NCBI GenBank assembly: GCA_918807975.1
Contig: OU964923.1
Coordinates: 6,386,001-6,450,000, forward strand
Source of the DNA: Aplidium turbinatum
Taxonomy: Eukaryota > Chordata > Ascidiacea > Aplousobranchia > Polyclinidae
Length of the DNA stretch: 64,000 bases
Direction of reading: 5' to 3'
Shown here: piece by piece, positions 23,014 to 34,932 of the stretch
How the letters are laid out: each line of letters starts with the position of its first letter
How positions within the stretch are numbered: position 1 is the stretch's first letter
Notes under the pieces: generated by a model
Databases searched by the model: none
What the model was told of the DNA's origin: nothing
What the model saw: the letters and a program-made list of their open reading frames with translations, nothing else
Translations under genes and position numbers: made by a program

Positions 23014-26000
23014 ATGGAGGTAGGTATTAGCTACGTCTGTGCGTGTTTGTTGTGATTGTAAACTTTATGTAATTCATAAAAGTTTGCAAGGTATATAGAA
23101 ATCAATAAATTAATTAGGTAGGCCTGCAGGCTACTTGGATTTCTTCTATGGACAAGTCTGTTAAACGCGGCGTAATTGACACACTCGTAAGTCGTAAGCC
23201 TACTAAGAGACAAACCACTCCGGCAAAGCTATATGATTATGAAAACTACACTTCCGTTTCTTTCATGTCATGTTTTCTCATAGTCTACAAAATCAATTCT
23301 CTGCCAAAAGTATAGGTTTACTCTTTACAATATTTATTCCGCATTAACTTAGGTCCTGATTAGAGGCCAGAAGCAGCGCACACTGCCTACCAGAGGTGCA
23401 GCCTACAGGAGCCGGAGTCAAGGTTTTCAGTCGGAGTAGAGCTGGAGTCTGAAATTCTTGGCTAAAACAGAAGCCGGATACTGTTTTTTGCCAGTTGATA
23501 CTTTTAGTGTAGGAAATATTTACGCTGTAACCTACTTGGTGCAGTTGTTATTTTTGTGTGCTTTTATGGTTTAATTTTTCAAGTAGCCTAAGTTAGTCAA
23601 TTTTTCATTTTTCAAAATATGTTTTCCTTTCATGACAAAGGATGAAAAAAGGTAGGCTAGGCTATAAGTTATGGTATAGAAAAATCTGGATTGTGATTTA
23701 TAGTTTGCGTTTGGAGTCGGTGGAGCTTGGAGTCACTATTTCCAAAATATTTGGAGCAGGAGTGGCTTTGTAGTCAATGACTTCAGATTGGAGTGGAAGT
23801 CCAGAAAACCTGACTTCGTGGCCTGCACCGCTGCTGCTGCTCACACGCAATTTCATTCATTGGTTCAAACATACAACGAAGTTAAAGAATACGCTGCTGC
23901 TCCGAACGTCAAAAATAGATACCGCAATTAAAAATTAAAGACTTTATCTGATTTGCCAGCTTGTCTAAATCGTAAAAAAAGATCATAGGCCTACGAACAT
24001 TTTAAAATAAAAAAAAGTATACGCCTTTGTTTTTCAGCTTCTTTCTGTACTTTTGCACCTGATGACAAGCAATTTAGTCTTTCATTCAATCTCAGCCTAC
24101 AACGATCCTAATCTGGTTTATTATGACGCCAACGGTCTTATACAGGACCTTTCAATTCCCACCCCTCCGCCTACAACTTCCACCCCTCCGCCTACAATTG
24201 ATCACGCTAGCGAAGATGCGAAGGAATATAATATGAAAATTAACCTGGGTGTAGACCGAATGGTAAGCACCACTTATCCTCATTTGTTAAAAATCTCAAT
24301 CAAAAAAGCATGTTATAGCCTACCGGTCAGTTTGTCAATTGCTGCATGAAGTAAAAGTAGAACAAGCGACAGGAGAAGCAGCATAGCGTACCCAGAAGGG
24401 GTAGGCTACTCGATTTCGACTTTTTTAATCTCCGTTCAGATGTGTGTTATATTAATTTGATAAAAATCAACAATAATCACGATAATTGCGACCATTTGAT
24501 AAATAAATGTTATAATAGGTTACAATTATAATAACAATTTCTGTAGTATTAGTCTGCAGTGCTATTGGTTTAATTATCGTAACGTGATACACGTTTCAAA
24601 GAAAAAAAATTTCTTTTTAGCTAAGCTACGTATAAAACTTTGACCTTTTTTACGTTTTTTTTTTTTTTGCACAATTGGAGCATTCAGCTGTGAACAAAGC
24701 CTTCCTATCAGTGCAGTACGGTACAGAACTATGTTGGTAGTAGACAGGTTTTGAACAACAGTTTGTTCAAATACGTAAACTGATTGAGAAGCAAAGATCC
24801 CTTAGTTAAAAATATGGCTATATTATAAGAATACGTCGAGCGGAGTGTTTGTATTCGCCCATGAAGGCTACCAGGCTACCACTTTGTCTGATCTAGATCT
24901 TTGACAAATTGTGTGCGGATCTGGGCTGGTCCATACTGCACTGATGTCATGAATGCTGAATAGTTGTAATAATTCAGCGGCAGCTGGTACAAAGGGTTGT
25001 CTTAACTTTAGCGGCCGGGAGGATTCCTGAGGTGGGACGCTGAGTTTTGAGTGGAGCAAGAGGTTGGGATCTTATGCCTGACGAGGCAGGTGTTTAACGA
25101 CTCCCTTTCGGCAAAGCTCAGCAGGTTGGATGCCTGCGTGAATAGGTAGGTATACTCTGTTGGAGTTGAGCTCAGGCATCCAGTCACAGTTCACAATTCA
25201 ATCAACCTCTGATTCAACCTATGTTTTGAAGCTCACAAAAGCATTCATGAGTGAAAACTGTGTAAACATAGTAATTAGCAACTGAAACTAACAAATCAAA
25301 GCATTAAAGACTAGGTTGCATTCTTAAAATGAATAGTTTTGTTGTACTGTAGCTTAACTGTAAAATTTCATTGTTACAAACAAGCAATGAAACACACCTA
25401 TTTTCAATAATTTGTATCGTCACGCATTTGTTGCGGTAATAGGAAACGCAGGCACAGAATAGCACAGAATTAATGACATTAACTCTACCGGGTTCAAATT
25501 AAAACAATTAAGTCTTTCAAAATTGTTTTCTAATTTTCATATAGCCTACACTTTATTGCTGTCGTGAAAATGGCAACGAGATGTTCCATAAAGCACTTTC
25601 ACAGAAATGTAGGCTAAAGTCAGGGACGTAGCCAGGACAAAATTTCGGGGAGGGGGAAAATAAGTACCGTATATTTTTGTACATGTCGAGTGAACTTGGC
25701 AACTAGCCACCGATAGCGAAGCACCCAGAGGGCCTCCTTTAGAAAATGTTGAAAAAAATGCCTTAAAAGTGTGCATTCTGATAGCATTTTCAGCCTAGAT
25801 CAATAGTAAAACTTTGTCAAATGATGTTGTAACAAAGTGTGAAATTTTTATTTAAAGTATTTCCGAGAGGAGGGGAAAATTTCTCCCTTTGCTTCCCTTG
25901 ACTACACCCCTGGTTAAACTCTTTTAAACCAGATGAGCAAACACGCAATTTTAACTGACATGATTTAGTATCTCAATCGTTTTCATCTCCGTAGCAAATT

Positions 26001-27777
26001 TTGAAAAACTGTTGGCCAGGCCAGTACGATGGGCTATTATGTCAAAGGATGCCACGTGTGCTCAAGCAAAGCTATTTTAAAACATTTTCGAAACAAATTT
26101 CGACATAAAATTGCTGTATCTCAGTTATATTTCAAATGTTTTTTCTTGTGAAAAATATCATTAAGCTTTATGTCTGGCAGTAAAAGTATGTTTTGTTTTA
26201 TTGCAACCAAAATCACTTTTTTTAAATAGTTGTAGGCTAACTCAACTAAGAAGTCAACAAAAATTCTCCCTTTTTTCTAATTGTATTTCTCGTCCTTTAT
26301 TCTGCAGGATAAGCCCTTTTCGGAGATAGACTGCTTTTTCAACTTCAGAGTTCGCTGGAATCGCTCTTGCTATCTTTCAAGAAGAAATAAACCGAAACTT
26401 AAAGCAGAGTCCAGACTTCACATGAAGCCTTCCATCAATAAATGGGAAAAAGTGGAAAGTACGGACGAAGTAGACTCAGATCCTGGTAAGTAGGCTAGCC
26501 TAAATGAGCTTGTTGTTGTTGAAATTAGACTAATGTTTGGTTAGTGAAAAATTGTCATAGCACACGACTAGGGAACTGTGTTCCGAAAACTAGTGCTATT
26601 CGCTGTTACCACAGCGAACTCGCAGCATCAGGCTAAAACAGGTCGTTAAAATCTACATTGTAAAGTTAGTGTAAGATGTTTGTGCGAAGACACAGTCGCC
26701 TGAGATTATGATAAGAGAAATGTCTTGGCAAGCTTCTTTGACTACTTTGCTGTGACGGAAATGGCCTATCACAGCACTGGGCTGTTAAATAGTTTTACAG
26801 CAATGTACATCAAGTTCTTCAAATTTAAATTTTTGTTACAGTTACAGATTTTATCATTGGTAGTTACCAAAAACCCTCAACTTCTTATCGAAGAAAGCGA
26901 GATGCAATGGAGGAATCCCATAACGACACAACCTTGCACCGATCAAAGAGGGATATTCCTGGAAACCCATGTATTAGAGGTCCGGCACGAAGGTCAATTG
27001 TGACGGAAGCAATTCATGCCCTCACTGGAAAACCGGTTGAATTGTTTCAAAACCCTGGTAACTGCTGATATACAATAAACACAGGCTACCATTTAGTAAA
27101 TAAAATGTTATCTGTGATATAGATGCAAAATGCAACGAAAAACCAAGCCAGACCATTTCAAAATTCATTTTCAAGAATTTAGTACATTCCCAGGTCAAGA
27201 AAATAAGCTTATTTCATAAAGAATTTTTATTTCTGCAGTTAATCTTTATGTCTGTCTATATCAGGGGTTTTCAATCTGGGAGTTGCGAAATGTGTGGCAG
27301 TAGGTAATAAAAAATCGGATTAGCTTTACTCGCCTATGTTAAAATCAAATTAATGAAACGACAAAAATAAAACTTCAAAGGCGTTTGGATTATTTCGAGT
27401 AATTTGTAAAAAACAGAAACTAATTTTTGCTCTTATATGTTGGACGTCTACAAGCTACACGTGTAGTACTACAAATGACACAGAACAGAAAGGCCATTAC
27501 AAGGAGGTCTTGTTTTCTACAAATTTACTAACTGTTTTTAGTTGTCAATTTCAGCGCAATAAATTAACAGTTGCCACTATATTTTGTGTTTTCAGATGAG
27601 CGATTGTTCCAAACTTTCTTCTTTCGTCCGTGCCACATTCCCAAGTTCTTTTCATTCCATTGTGAGATCACTTACGTAGAGTGCGTGGCGGCGGTCTACA
27701 AAGGCAACGGATATGACGTCGAAGTGGTCCCAATCAGAGTCCCAACAAGTTGTGCCATGTCTGTCGGACGATTCTAA
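23014..27777 (+). CDS. neurotrophin/Spaetzle-like secreted protein 1 (spliced)
   Basis: Exons 23014-23019, 24038-24262, 26308-26485, 26848-27057 and 27596-27777 join with phases 0,0,1,1 to 266 residues. The first exon carries only M-E; the next starts with the hydrophobic LLSVLLHLMTSNLVFHSISA, together a signal peptide. A proline/threonine-rich stretch follows (residues about 35-50), then a basic propeptide. YRRKRD and RSKRD are furin-type sites. The predicted mature part starts DIPGNPCIRG and includes FQTFFFRPC, FHCEITY and VPTSCAM. Order and spacing of these four cysteines resemble neurotrophin Cys1, 2, 4 and 5; positions 3 and 6 lack cysteine. It is probably an extracellular ligand. A paralogue with the same exon plan lies at 38730-43936. 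Exon 1 is inferred from the paralogue. Superfamily membership is inference. Confidence 0.72.
24868..25085 (-). repeat. Jockey-like LINE fragment in intron 2 of secreted-protein gene 1
   Basis: The minus strand encodes PLKLRQPFVPAAAELLQ followed by IHDISAVW, clearly related to RLKSRHPFVPAAQLL and VQDISAATW in the LINE at 31325-33147. It is a diverged fragment of a related element. Confidence 0.7.
25621..25912. mobile_element. hAT-type MITE, about 290 bp
   Basis: Ends CAGGGACGTAGCCAGGAC and TTGACTACACCCCTG are inverted; flanking GCTAAAGT and GTTAAACT are a decayed 8-bp duplication. The interior matches 28321-28613 and 20385-20625. It lies in intron 2 of secreted-protein gene 1. Confidence 0.65.
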
Positions 27778-28320
27778 CATATACGTGTGTTGCATCTCGT
27801 TACGTTGTTTTTTATCATGAGCTTTGCTGCACAACTAAAACGAAAATAGTAATTGCGCAATTTTTATGTAGGTTTCTTAAATTTACAGTTATAGACTTTT
27901 TTTTAATTTTCTATTTCGTGGTCAATGGATATATCCTTTCGAGTGCATAAATTCCGAGTTGTACTTGATTCTGATTAAGTGTATCGAAAAGAAAAGAAAC
28001 AAATCTCCGTGCATATTTGCAAGTATATTGCTGAGATACAATTTCATCTCCTCCTTATTGAACTGACATATGATTCGATGTCATAGACGTTTTCAGTTTT
28101 CGGCTCGTAGCCAAACTTATTTGGTGATTTAACAAGCAAAACTTTTACTTTAAATTAAAAATGGAAGCAGTTGGTTTATCTGGAACGTTTTTATACTAGA
28201 CCGTACGATATAAGTCATTTTGTTCACAAATTGTTCTTGTTCACAAATTTTTTTTGTTCAAATTGAAAGGAATCATTTCTTCTATTAAAAGTGGTGTTGT
28301 AAAGTGGTGTAGGTCATGAA

Positions 28321-28613
28321 CAAGGGCGTAGTCAACACAAAAATTTTGTGGGGTGGGGGCAAATAAATATTTTTACATATGTGAGTGAGTCCGGAAACGG
28401 GTCACCGAAGGTGGAGCACTTACAGGAGGCCTGGAGAGCCTCCCCTTTAAAATGTTTAAAAATACCTTAAAATTGTGCATGCTGAGAGTACATTCAGTCT
28501 AAATCCATCATAAAACTTTGTCAAATGATGTTGAAAAGAGTATAAAAATGTTTAGACTATTTAAAATAATTCGGGGGACGATTGCCCCCTTGCACTCCCT
28601 GACTACGCCCCTG
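28321..28613. mobile_element. hAT-type MITE, about 290 bp
   Basis: Ends CAAGGGCGTAGTCAAC and CTGACTACGCCCCTG. Shares with 25621-25912 the interior GCCTCC...AAACTTTGTCAAATGATGTTG. The flanking 8-mers are only partly alike. It lies downstream of secreted-protein gene 1. Confidence 0.65.
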
Positions 28614-28789
28614 GTTACCAATTAGGCTAATGCTTTGACAGTTTGAAATGTTTGATGCCTGCGTATCTGTAGCCTATAATATGGCTTTAACATTTTGTTA
28701 GTTTTATTAATTAGAAAATTTACATATTCAGATTAAAAATATACAGTAGTCTCAATTTTGTACAGTTGTCTGAAATAGAACGCATTTCA

Positions 28790-30140
28790 TGGCTGGCAAA
28801 GAAAACAAATGAAGAAATTTTACACCAATGAACCAAACCAGATCTCTGTTAAAAAATATGAAAACCAGACAATATAAATTTCTCGGCCAGGTAATAAGAA
28901 AGCAAAAACTGCATCTCTCTTAACTGGTAAAATTTTTGGAAAGCGAGCATCTGGCAGACAAAAGTAAACTCATCTGAAACAATTTAACGACAAGGCAGAA
29001 ACAATTATCCATGCAACATATAATAGGAATTGTGAAGAAAGGGGCGTTCTTCCCGGCTATCAGCACAAGGCTGAGCACTCACTAGTACAGCGAGCAGCTG
29101 CGATTCGCCAACCATAACGGTGTAGCTTCCACGCTAGCCATTCAGACCATCCAATCAACAATATGTTTCTCGGCAGCCGATTTGTAGCAAGAATTGACAG
29201 CGACAGACACGTGTTTCGCCCATGAGGCTGGGCTCATCAGTATCGCACCGTATTCTGCCACAAATTTATTCGACCACCGCTTTACCAGTCAGTTTAACTC
29301 TTATCTTTGTGGAAACAAAGAAAGAGCCAACAAAACCAGCAGGCGCCAGGGCAGAGGACATTGTGAAGAAAGGGGCGTTCTTCCCGGCTATCAGCACAAG
29401 GCTGAGCACTCACTAGTACAGCGAGCAGCTGCGATTCGCCAACCATAACGGTGTAGCTTCCACGCTAGCCATTCAGACCATCCAATCAACAATATGTTTC
29501 TCGGCAGCCGATTTGTAGCAAGAATTGACAGCGACAGACACGAGTTTCGCCCATGAGGCTGGGCTCATCAGTATCGCACCGTATTCTGCCACAAATTTAT
29601 TCGACCACCGCTTTACCAGTCAGTTTAACTCTTATCTTTGTGGAAACAAAGAAAGAGCCAACAAAACCAGCAGGCGCCAGGGCAGAGGACATTGTGAAGA
29701 AAGGGGCGTTCTTCCCGGCTATCAGCACAAGGCTGCGCCTGCTGGTCTGAATGGCTAGCGTGGAAGCTACACCGTTATGGTTGGCGAATCGCAGCTGCTC
29801 GCTGTACTAGTGAGTGCTCAGCCTTGTGCTGATAGCCGGGAAGAACGCCCCTTTCTTCACAATGTCCTCTGCCCTGGCGCCTGCTGGTTTTGTTGGCTCT
29901 TTCTTTGTTTCCACAAAGATAAGAGTTAAACTGACTGGTAAAGCGGTGGTCGAATAAATTTGTGGCAGAATACGGTGCGATACTGATGAGCCCAGGCTCA
30001 TGGGCGAAACACGTGTCTGTCGCTGTCAATTCTTGCTACAAATCGCCTGCCGAGAAACATATAATAGGAATATTTGGTGTAATTATTTATTTGAGGCAGT
30101 CGATGCCTCATTCAGGCAAGGCAATTGAAGAAGAAGAAGT
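28790..30140 (+). repeat. LINE 3' remnant split by an inserted array
   Basis: Frames around 28850-28990 read KTRQYKFLGQVIRKQKL and, further on, FGKRASGRQK-like peptides, similar to the C-terminal segment of the LINE at 48391-48775. After the inserted array (29031-30056) it resumes and ends in a GAAGAAGAAG tail near 30140. Several stops are present, so it is a decayed copy. Confidence 0.55.
29031..30056. repeat. tandem and inverted array of a 331-bp unit, flanked by 15-bp direct repeats
   Basis: The motif TGTGAAGAAAGGGGCGTTC recurs at 29031, 29362 and 29693, giving a period of exactly 331 bases. After a truncated third copy (about 29736) the sequence turns round, and 29749-30056 is the reverse complement of 29171-29477. 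The whole block is bordered by ACATATAATAGGAAT at 29016-29030 and 30057-30071. The copies are almost identical. Each unit contains the segment encoding NSCYKSAAEKHI on the minus strand. Short open frames repeat with the unit but resemble no known protein, so I do not annotate them as genes. Confidence 0.85.
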
Positions 30141-30522
30141 TGGCCAAGTCTGAAAAACGCTGGACCTGTTACTTATATAGGCTAGGCCATGATTTGTTAT
30201 ACTTTGTATATATAAGTAACTTTGTTAAATGTCATCTGCTGCTGTTATTTTGTATTCGACTGTTGCAACTCAAGTGAAGCATAATAAACTTCTCAAAGAA
30301 CAACGTTGTGCGGTTGTTTCAATTCTAAGTAGCAGTTCGATTTGCCAAAGATCTGCAAAACCTACGCATTATGAGACTCTCAATAAAAACTTAGTAAGAC
30401 TGTAAAAAGAGTCATTGAAAGTAATTGTGGTCTTAATTTCAATTGTAGCTAATCACTTTAAGCAAATTATCGTCTGATTTCTCGCCCGTATGCACGTTAT
30501 GCAGTAAGTATAGGCTACATGG

Positions 30523-30835
30523 CAGCAGTGGCCGAGTGGTTATCGCGTTGGGCTCGCAGTCGAGAGCCTGCATGTTCGACTCCAGCCACCCGCACTTGCT
30601 GTTGTTTCTCTGGGCAAGAAACTTCACGATAATTGCCTCTACCCAGTGATCGATTTCGAGTAATGGGTAGTACCAAATTTAAGTCATAAGTAGAGTAGAC
30701 AACCGGAAACAGACATTGCCGTCGGCTGCAGCGTGGGTCAGGTGTATGTCGGAAGGCGTACACCAATGCATAACGCTCAAGTCCGCTTTCCCGCAATGCA
30801 GGATAAAGATAAAACAAACAAAGAAACAATGGTAC
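30523..30835 (+). repeat. tRNA-headed SINE, family with a Leu/Ser-like head
   Basis: The head GCAGTGGCCGAGTGGTTATCG (box A with a G-G-C-C-G-A-G-T-G-G core) and CATGTTCGACTCCAGCC (box B) look like a type-II tRNA start. An unrelated body follows and ends in an A-rich tail (AAAACAAACAAAGAAACAA). The tRNA part cannot be completed into a clean acceptor stem, so this is a SINE rather than a tRNA gene. Confidence 0.65.
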
Positions 30836-31324
30836 CTTATATAGACTACCTTTATTTGACAGAAATACTCTTGATTAGAAAATAAAGGTATACAGTCGGT
30901 GTAGGCTACAAAGAATTGGTTTCGGTCAGTCAGGCATAATTCTGTAAGTTAATTTCGAAGCCCGAATTCCAAGTTGAAACTATATCAGTCATAAGTAGGT
31001 ATATATAAGCTACATGTGGCCAAAAGACAATAAATTATTTCGCCGGTTTGACCTTGGCCTATACACACAACACTGCGTGTGTCCACATTTCCATGTTTCA
31101 ACGTTTGATCTTTGATCACCTTATTCAGAAGTTTCCAATCTACAGTCGACATTGATATCATGTCCTTAAAAGTCATAACTAGGCTACTGTAAGTGTAGTA
31201 GCAATACAGTAAGAAATTGTTGGTACTTTTGCAATAAGCCTAATAGCCAAACCATTTTTAATCATTTAGATGTAACGCAATATTCAATTAACGTAATTTG
31301 CATGTAGAAGAAGTATTGCAGCCT

Positions 31325-33147
31325 TACATCACTGCTCAAGTCTCCAGGGCCGGATAAGATCTGCCCTGAGCTTGTGCTCCATGCTGGCCAATGGCCATGC
31401 CCTAAAGTCCTGGTTACGTAGATTCCTCTCTTTCTGCCTGCACCACCTCACAATCCCAAAAATCTGAAGAAGAGCTTTAGTAGTTGCAATCCCAAAGCCT
31501 CACAAGCCACCAGAGGACCCAAGGAGTTATCGTCCGATATCCCTCCTCTGTGTTCCTTTCAGGATCCTCGAAAGACTGATCTACGCACGCGTCAACCCAA
31601 TCATCGACCCGCTCCTTCCAAAAGAGCAAGCTGGGTTTCGGCGCGGAAAATCCATTGTAGATCAGGTCGAGGATTGCTTTGAGGCAAAAAAGAAGGCCGG
31701 CGCTGTCTTTCTAGATCTTACAGCTGCCTATGACACCGTATGGCATCGCGGCCTCACTTGCAAGCTACTTCGCCTGTTTCCTGACCGACATATGGTTCAT
31801 ATGATTATGGAACTTGTCAGGAATCGAAGCTTCACCGTCACCGCCGGTAGTTCACAGCGAAGCAGACTGAGACGCCTGAAAAACGGCGTCCCACAGGGAT
31901 CGGTCCTGGCTCCACTTCTTTTCAACATCTACACCCACAACCTGCCAACTACGGTCTCCCACAACCTGCCCACCCACAACCTGCCAACAACCTGCCAACT
32001 ACTTTGCGGACGACCTGGCAATTCTCCACTCCACAAAGTCGTGGGAAAGTCTAGAAGACACCTTGAGCCAGGACATGAAAACTCTACCAGCCTATCTCCA
32101 GAACTGGCGACTGAAACTCAGCGAAACCAAAACTGTGGCAGCAGCTTTCCACCTCTATAATCGGGAAGCTGATCGTGAGGTACACGTCCAGAACAACGGA
32201 AAATCTCTGCCCTTCTGCCCCGAACGAAGATATCTTGGGGTGACACTGGACAGATCGCTCACATACCGCCACCATTTGGTGTCACTGCGCAAGAAACTCA
32301 CATCCAGCGCTGCGCTACTCAAGCGCCTAGCAGGCTCAAGCTGGGGGGCGAGGGCTGATACTTTGCGTATAGCAGTTTTAGCTCTTGTCTACTCTTCAGC
32401 AGAGTACTGTGCACCAGTTTGGTGCCGCAGTCCTCACTGCCATAACATCGGCACTGCCATAAACAGCGCCCTGCGCACAGTGACCGGATGCCTGCGTTCC
32501 ACACCATTGGACAATCTCCCCATTCTCGCTGGCATCCAACCCGCTGAGCTTCGTCGCGAAAAAGCCACTCTGTCCCTCGGTCGACGGGCACTGGAGCTTA
32601 ACCACCTTCTCCACCACAAGATTTCTGCTCTCCCAAACGAGCACCCCCGTCGACTGAAATCAAGACACCCATTCGTGCCAGCCGCTCAACTTCTTATCAA
32701 CGAAGCTGATGTACAAGACATCTCTGCGGCTACTTGGGCGGACCATAAATGGAGTTCTGAATGGAAGTCAACCGCCACCAGACTCTATTCGTTCATCCCC
32801 GACGCCGACACACGCCCCATCGGTCTAGCACTACCAAGACAGGCATGGGTGCGCCTCAACCGTCTCCGTACGGCGTCGGGCTTTGCCGCTCAACCATGCA
32901 CCAATGGGAAATGGCCTCTTCCTCCTCCTGTGAATGTGGTGCCGAGGAACAGACCGCAGACCACATCATCAATGACTGCTCCATCTTCAAGCCACCTAAC
33001 GGAGTGAAAGGTCTGCGCGTCATGGATGATGAAACCAAAGACTGGCTGCTCTCTAGTAGCCTTCCAGTGTAGTCCGGGAACATCGTGAATCTGGGGTGGT
33101 AAAAGGATAGACCCTCGACCCCAGACGCTCACACGACGACGACGACG
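31325..33147 (+). mobile_element. Jockey-clade-like LINE, 5' truncated
   Basis: Encodes the reverse transcriptase: FRRGKSIVDQ, FLDLTAAYDTVWHRGL, GVPQGSVLAPLLFNIYTH and the catalytic YFADDLAIL (about 32000), then thumb and C-terminal region (RRYLGVTLDRSLTYRHHL, LVYSSAEYCAPVW) to a stop at 33005-33007. The endonuclease half is missing. A frame change occurs at 31950-31998, where CACAACCTGCC is repeated in tandem just before the catalytic motif, and further frame breaks lie upstream. The 3' UTR ends in an ACG-repeat tail at 33130-33147. Two related fragments lie at 20885-21140 and 24868-25085. Confidence 0.88.
32063..33007 (+). pseudogene. LINE reverse transcriptase, C-terminal open frame
   Basis: A 314-codon open stretch covers everything after the catalytic FADD motif: the thumb, the Jockey-type YLGVTLD block and a C-terminal region containing HPFVPAAQLL. 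It reads in the same frame as the FADD motif at 32000 but not in that of the fingers/palm segment upstream, so the enzyme cannot be made from this copy as it stands. Confidence 0.85.
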
Positions 33148-33164
33148 ATCACTGCTCTGAGTAG

Positions 33165-33310
33165 TGAGTACAAAAAGACACCGGTTCGACTCCGCTCAAA
33201 TGCACGTGGCTGTCTTTGGCAAGGCATGCCTGAATGGCTTTTTTGCTTTTCGTCAACTCAATCTAAATTTTTCAACCATTGGGCTTTCGACAAAGCACAG
33301 TTGGTTAGAT
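33165..33310 (+). repeat. SINE family B copy
   Basis: CACCGGTTCGACTCCGCTC (box B) followed by GGCTGTCTTTGGCAAGGCAT and a body ending near TTTTTCAACCATTGGGC, as in 14690-14895 in the opposite orientation. It starts just after the LINE tail. Confidence 0.6.
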
Positions 33311-33837
33311 ACAAAGTGTGACAATTTGCGAGCAGGAGAAGTAGCTTATTATAAAAAAGTCCCTTTTTTCCAAACAGATGCTATGTAAGACTTTTATGCT
33401 TCTAGTTATGTCCCAGGCAGCTACTTAATCAGGTCCTGATCTGGTCAGATCTGTATGTGGTCTGGTGAAGATGTGGATCAGATGAAGTGGTTGTCTGGGG
33501 TACTTTCTGTTGTGGAGTAAGCAAATTTCACCGGCATTAGTTTTTGCTTTCAGATAATAAAACTTATTTTCTTTGAGCTAAATATGAAAGCTGGACTGAT
33601 TTAAATCGAGTCGTCCACTTCAGACGCTTAGCAGGCGTTAAAAGGTAGATCGCTTGGATCCGTAACTGGTTTATAATATAAGGTCAAACCACAATGGTTC
33701 CACTTTTGTTGAGTCCTGTTGGAAAAATCACCGCAAGGAAATCTCTCAACGTCTGTTTAATGGCACTTATTAAATATGCCCTCCGAAATAATTCAGTTGG
33801 TTGAAAGTCCGACTCTGTGCATGAGGAGTAAACTGCA

Positions 33838-34100
33838 AGATTAAGCGGCGCTGGTTCGGCTCTCAGGGTGTGCGCTTGAGCAAAGCATTTCAGGACTGTT
33901 TTCCACTCAGCGGCACCTGATAGATGGAGCAGTTTCACAGACAACTGCAGTTCAACAACCGGAAACTCCATTCTGCCAATCTCAGTAACCAGTCTGCGTC
34001 AGTGATTCAAAGCTTCTGCAAGTATGCGAAACCGCCAGGTATCAGTTTTCCAAAGGCTCTCTCTGTCCGAGGATGAAGATTCAAAACCAATCAGTGCGTA
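33838..34100 (+). repeat. SINE family A copy
   Basis: GGTTCGGCTCTCAGGGTGTG, GCGGCACCTGATAGATGG and the tail GAAGATTCAAAACCAATCAG match the reverse complement of the copy at 205-478. It is moderately diverged. Confidence 0.65.
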
Positions 34101-34403
34101 GGCGACTGTATTTCAGCTACAACCGAGACATATAAACTGTCCACTTTAGTTGTTTGGCACCAGGCTTGCATCTAGCGATTCAAAGTTTTTCCATAGAATC
34201 TGCAAAACTTCCCGATTAATCTTCTTAAGATGTTCGGTCTGTCCGAATACAATTATACCATCAATTAAACTTACGGTATTTTAAATATGAATACAATTAG
34301 ACGTATTTTAAAATCTAATTTTTGTCATCTATTAGAGACATGTTAACTGTTACCTAAACTTTTAACTTGATATCCCGTTCATGAATTCAACTTTACTTTA
34401 GAC

Positions 34404-34848
34404 CAAAAGTTTTTAAACTGGGGTCCGTAGACCCCCAAGGGGTACGCGGATTAGTTTTAGGGGGTCCATGAATAAGGCCCAATGGAAATCTTAGTGTATA
34501 ATTTCAAAAAGAGAATAAATTTTTCTAAAGAAAAAAGATTAAGTTCAAATAACTATCCTATCAGCTCTATCAAACACGAAGCCACAATTTCATATTCTTG
34601 TTGAAGACAAACAGCAGCATTCTTCACATTAATGAAATTAAATCAAAAATATTGAAAAACAATCAGCAATCACTATTTCTTAAATTTAATAAAAACCTAA
34701 ATTTTCTTGCCAATGCATTTTAATTTTATTGCATTATGTCCAATTCATGCTGATCAAAAAAGTTTCTCGGACTAGGCCACAAAGGGGAACCACGCAAACC
34801 AATTTTTTTTTAAAGGGTCCGCGATAAAAAAAAGTTTAAGAACCCCTG
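34404..34848. mobile_element. hAT-type MITE, 445 bp
   Basis: Left end CAAAAGTTTTTAAACTGGGG and right end AGTTTAAGAACCCCTG are inverted, with repeated GGGTCC motifs next to both. The target duplication CTTTAGAC is perfect (34396-34403 and 34849-34856). No coding capacity. Confidence 0.8.
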
Positions 34849-34932
34849 CTTTAGACGTTCCATCAATACTGTAGCCACACAAGTTGCCTTTGCAAAATTA
34901 ATGCACAGGTTACAAAATTAGTGTACTGTAGT

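Noticed and set aside
27265-27300. hAT element end (CAGGGGTTTTCAATCTGGG) in intron 4 of secreted-protein gene 1
   Set aside because: The start resembles a hAT end but no opposite end or target duplication could be found, so it is not listed as an element.
29194-30029. Repeated 84-residue open frames in the 29-30 kb array as a gene family
   Set aside because: They repeat because the DNA unit repeats, read on both strands across the inversion, overlap in other frames and resemble no known protein.
30523-30600. A true tRNA gene
   Set aside because: Boxes A and B are present but the acceptor stem and 3' end cannot be closed, and the sequence continues into a SINE body with an A-rich tail.
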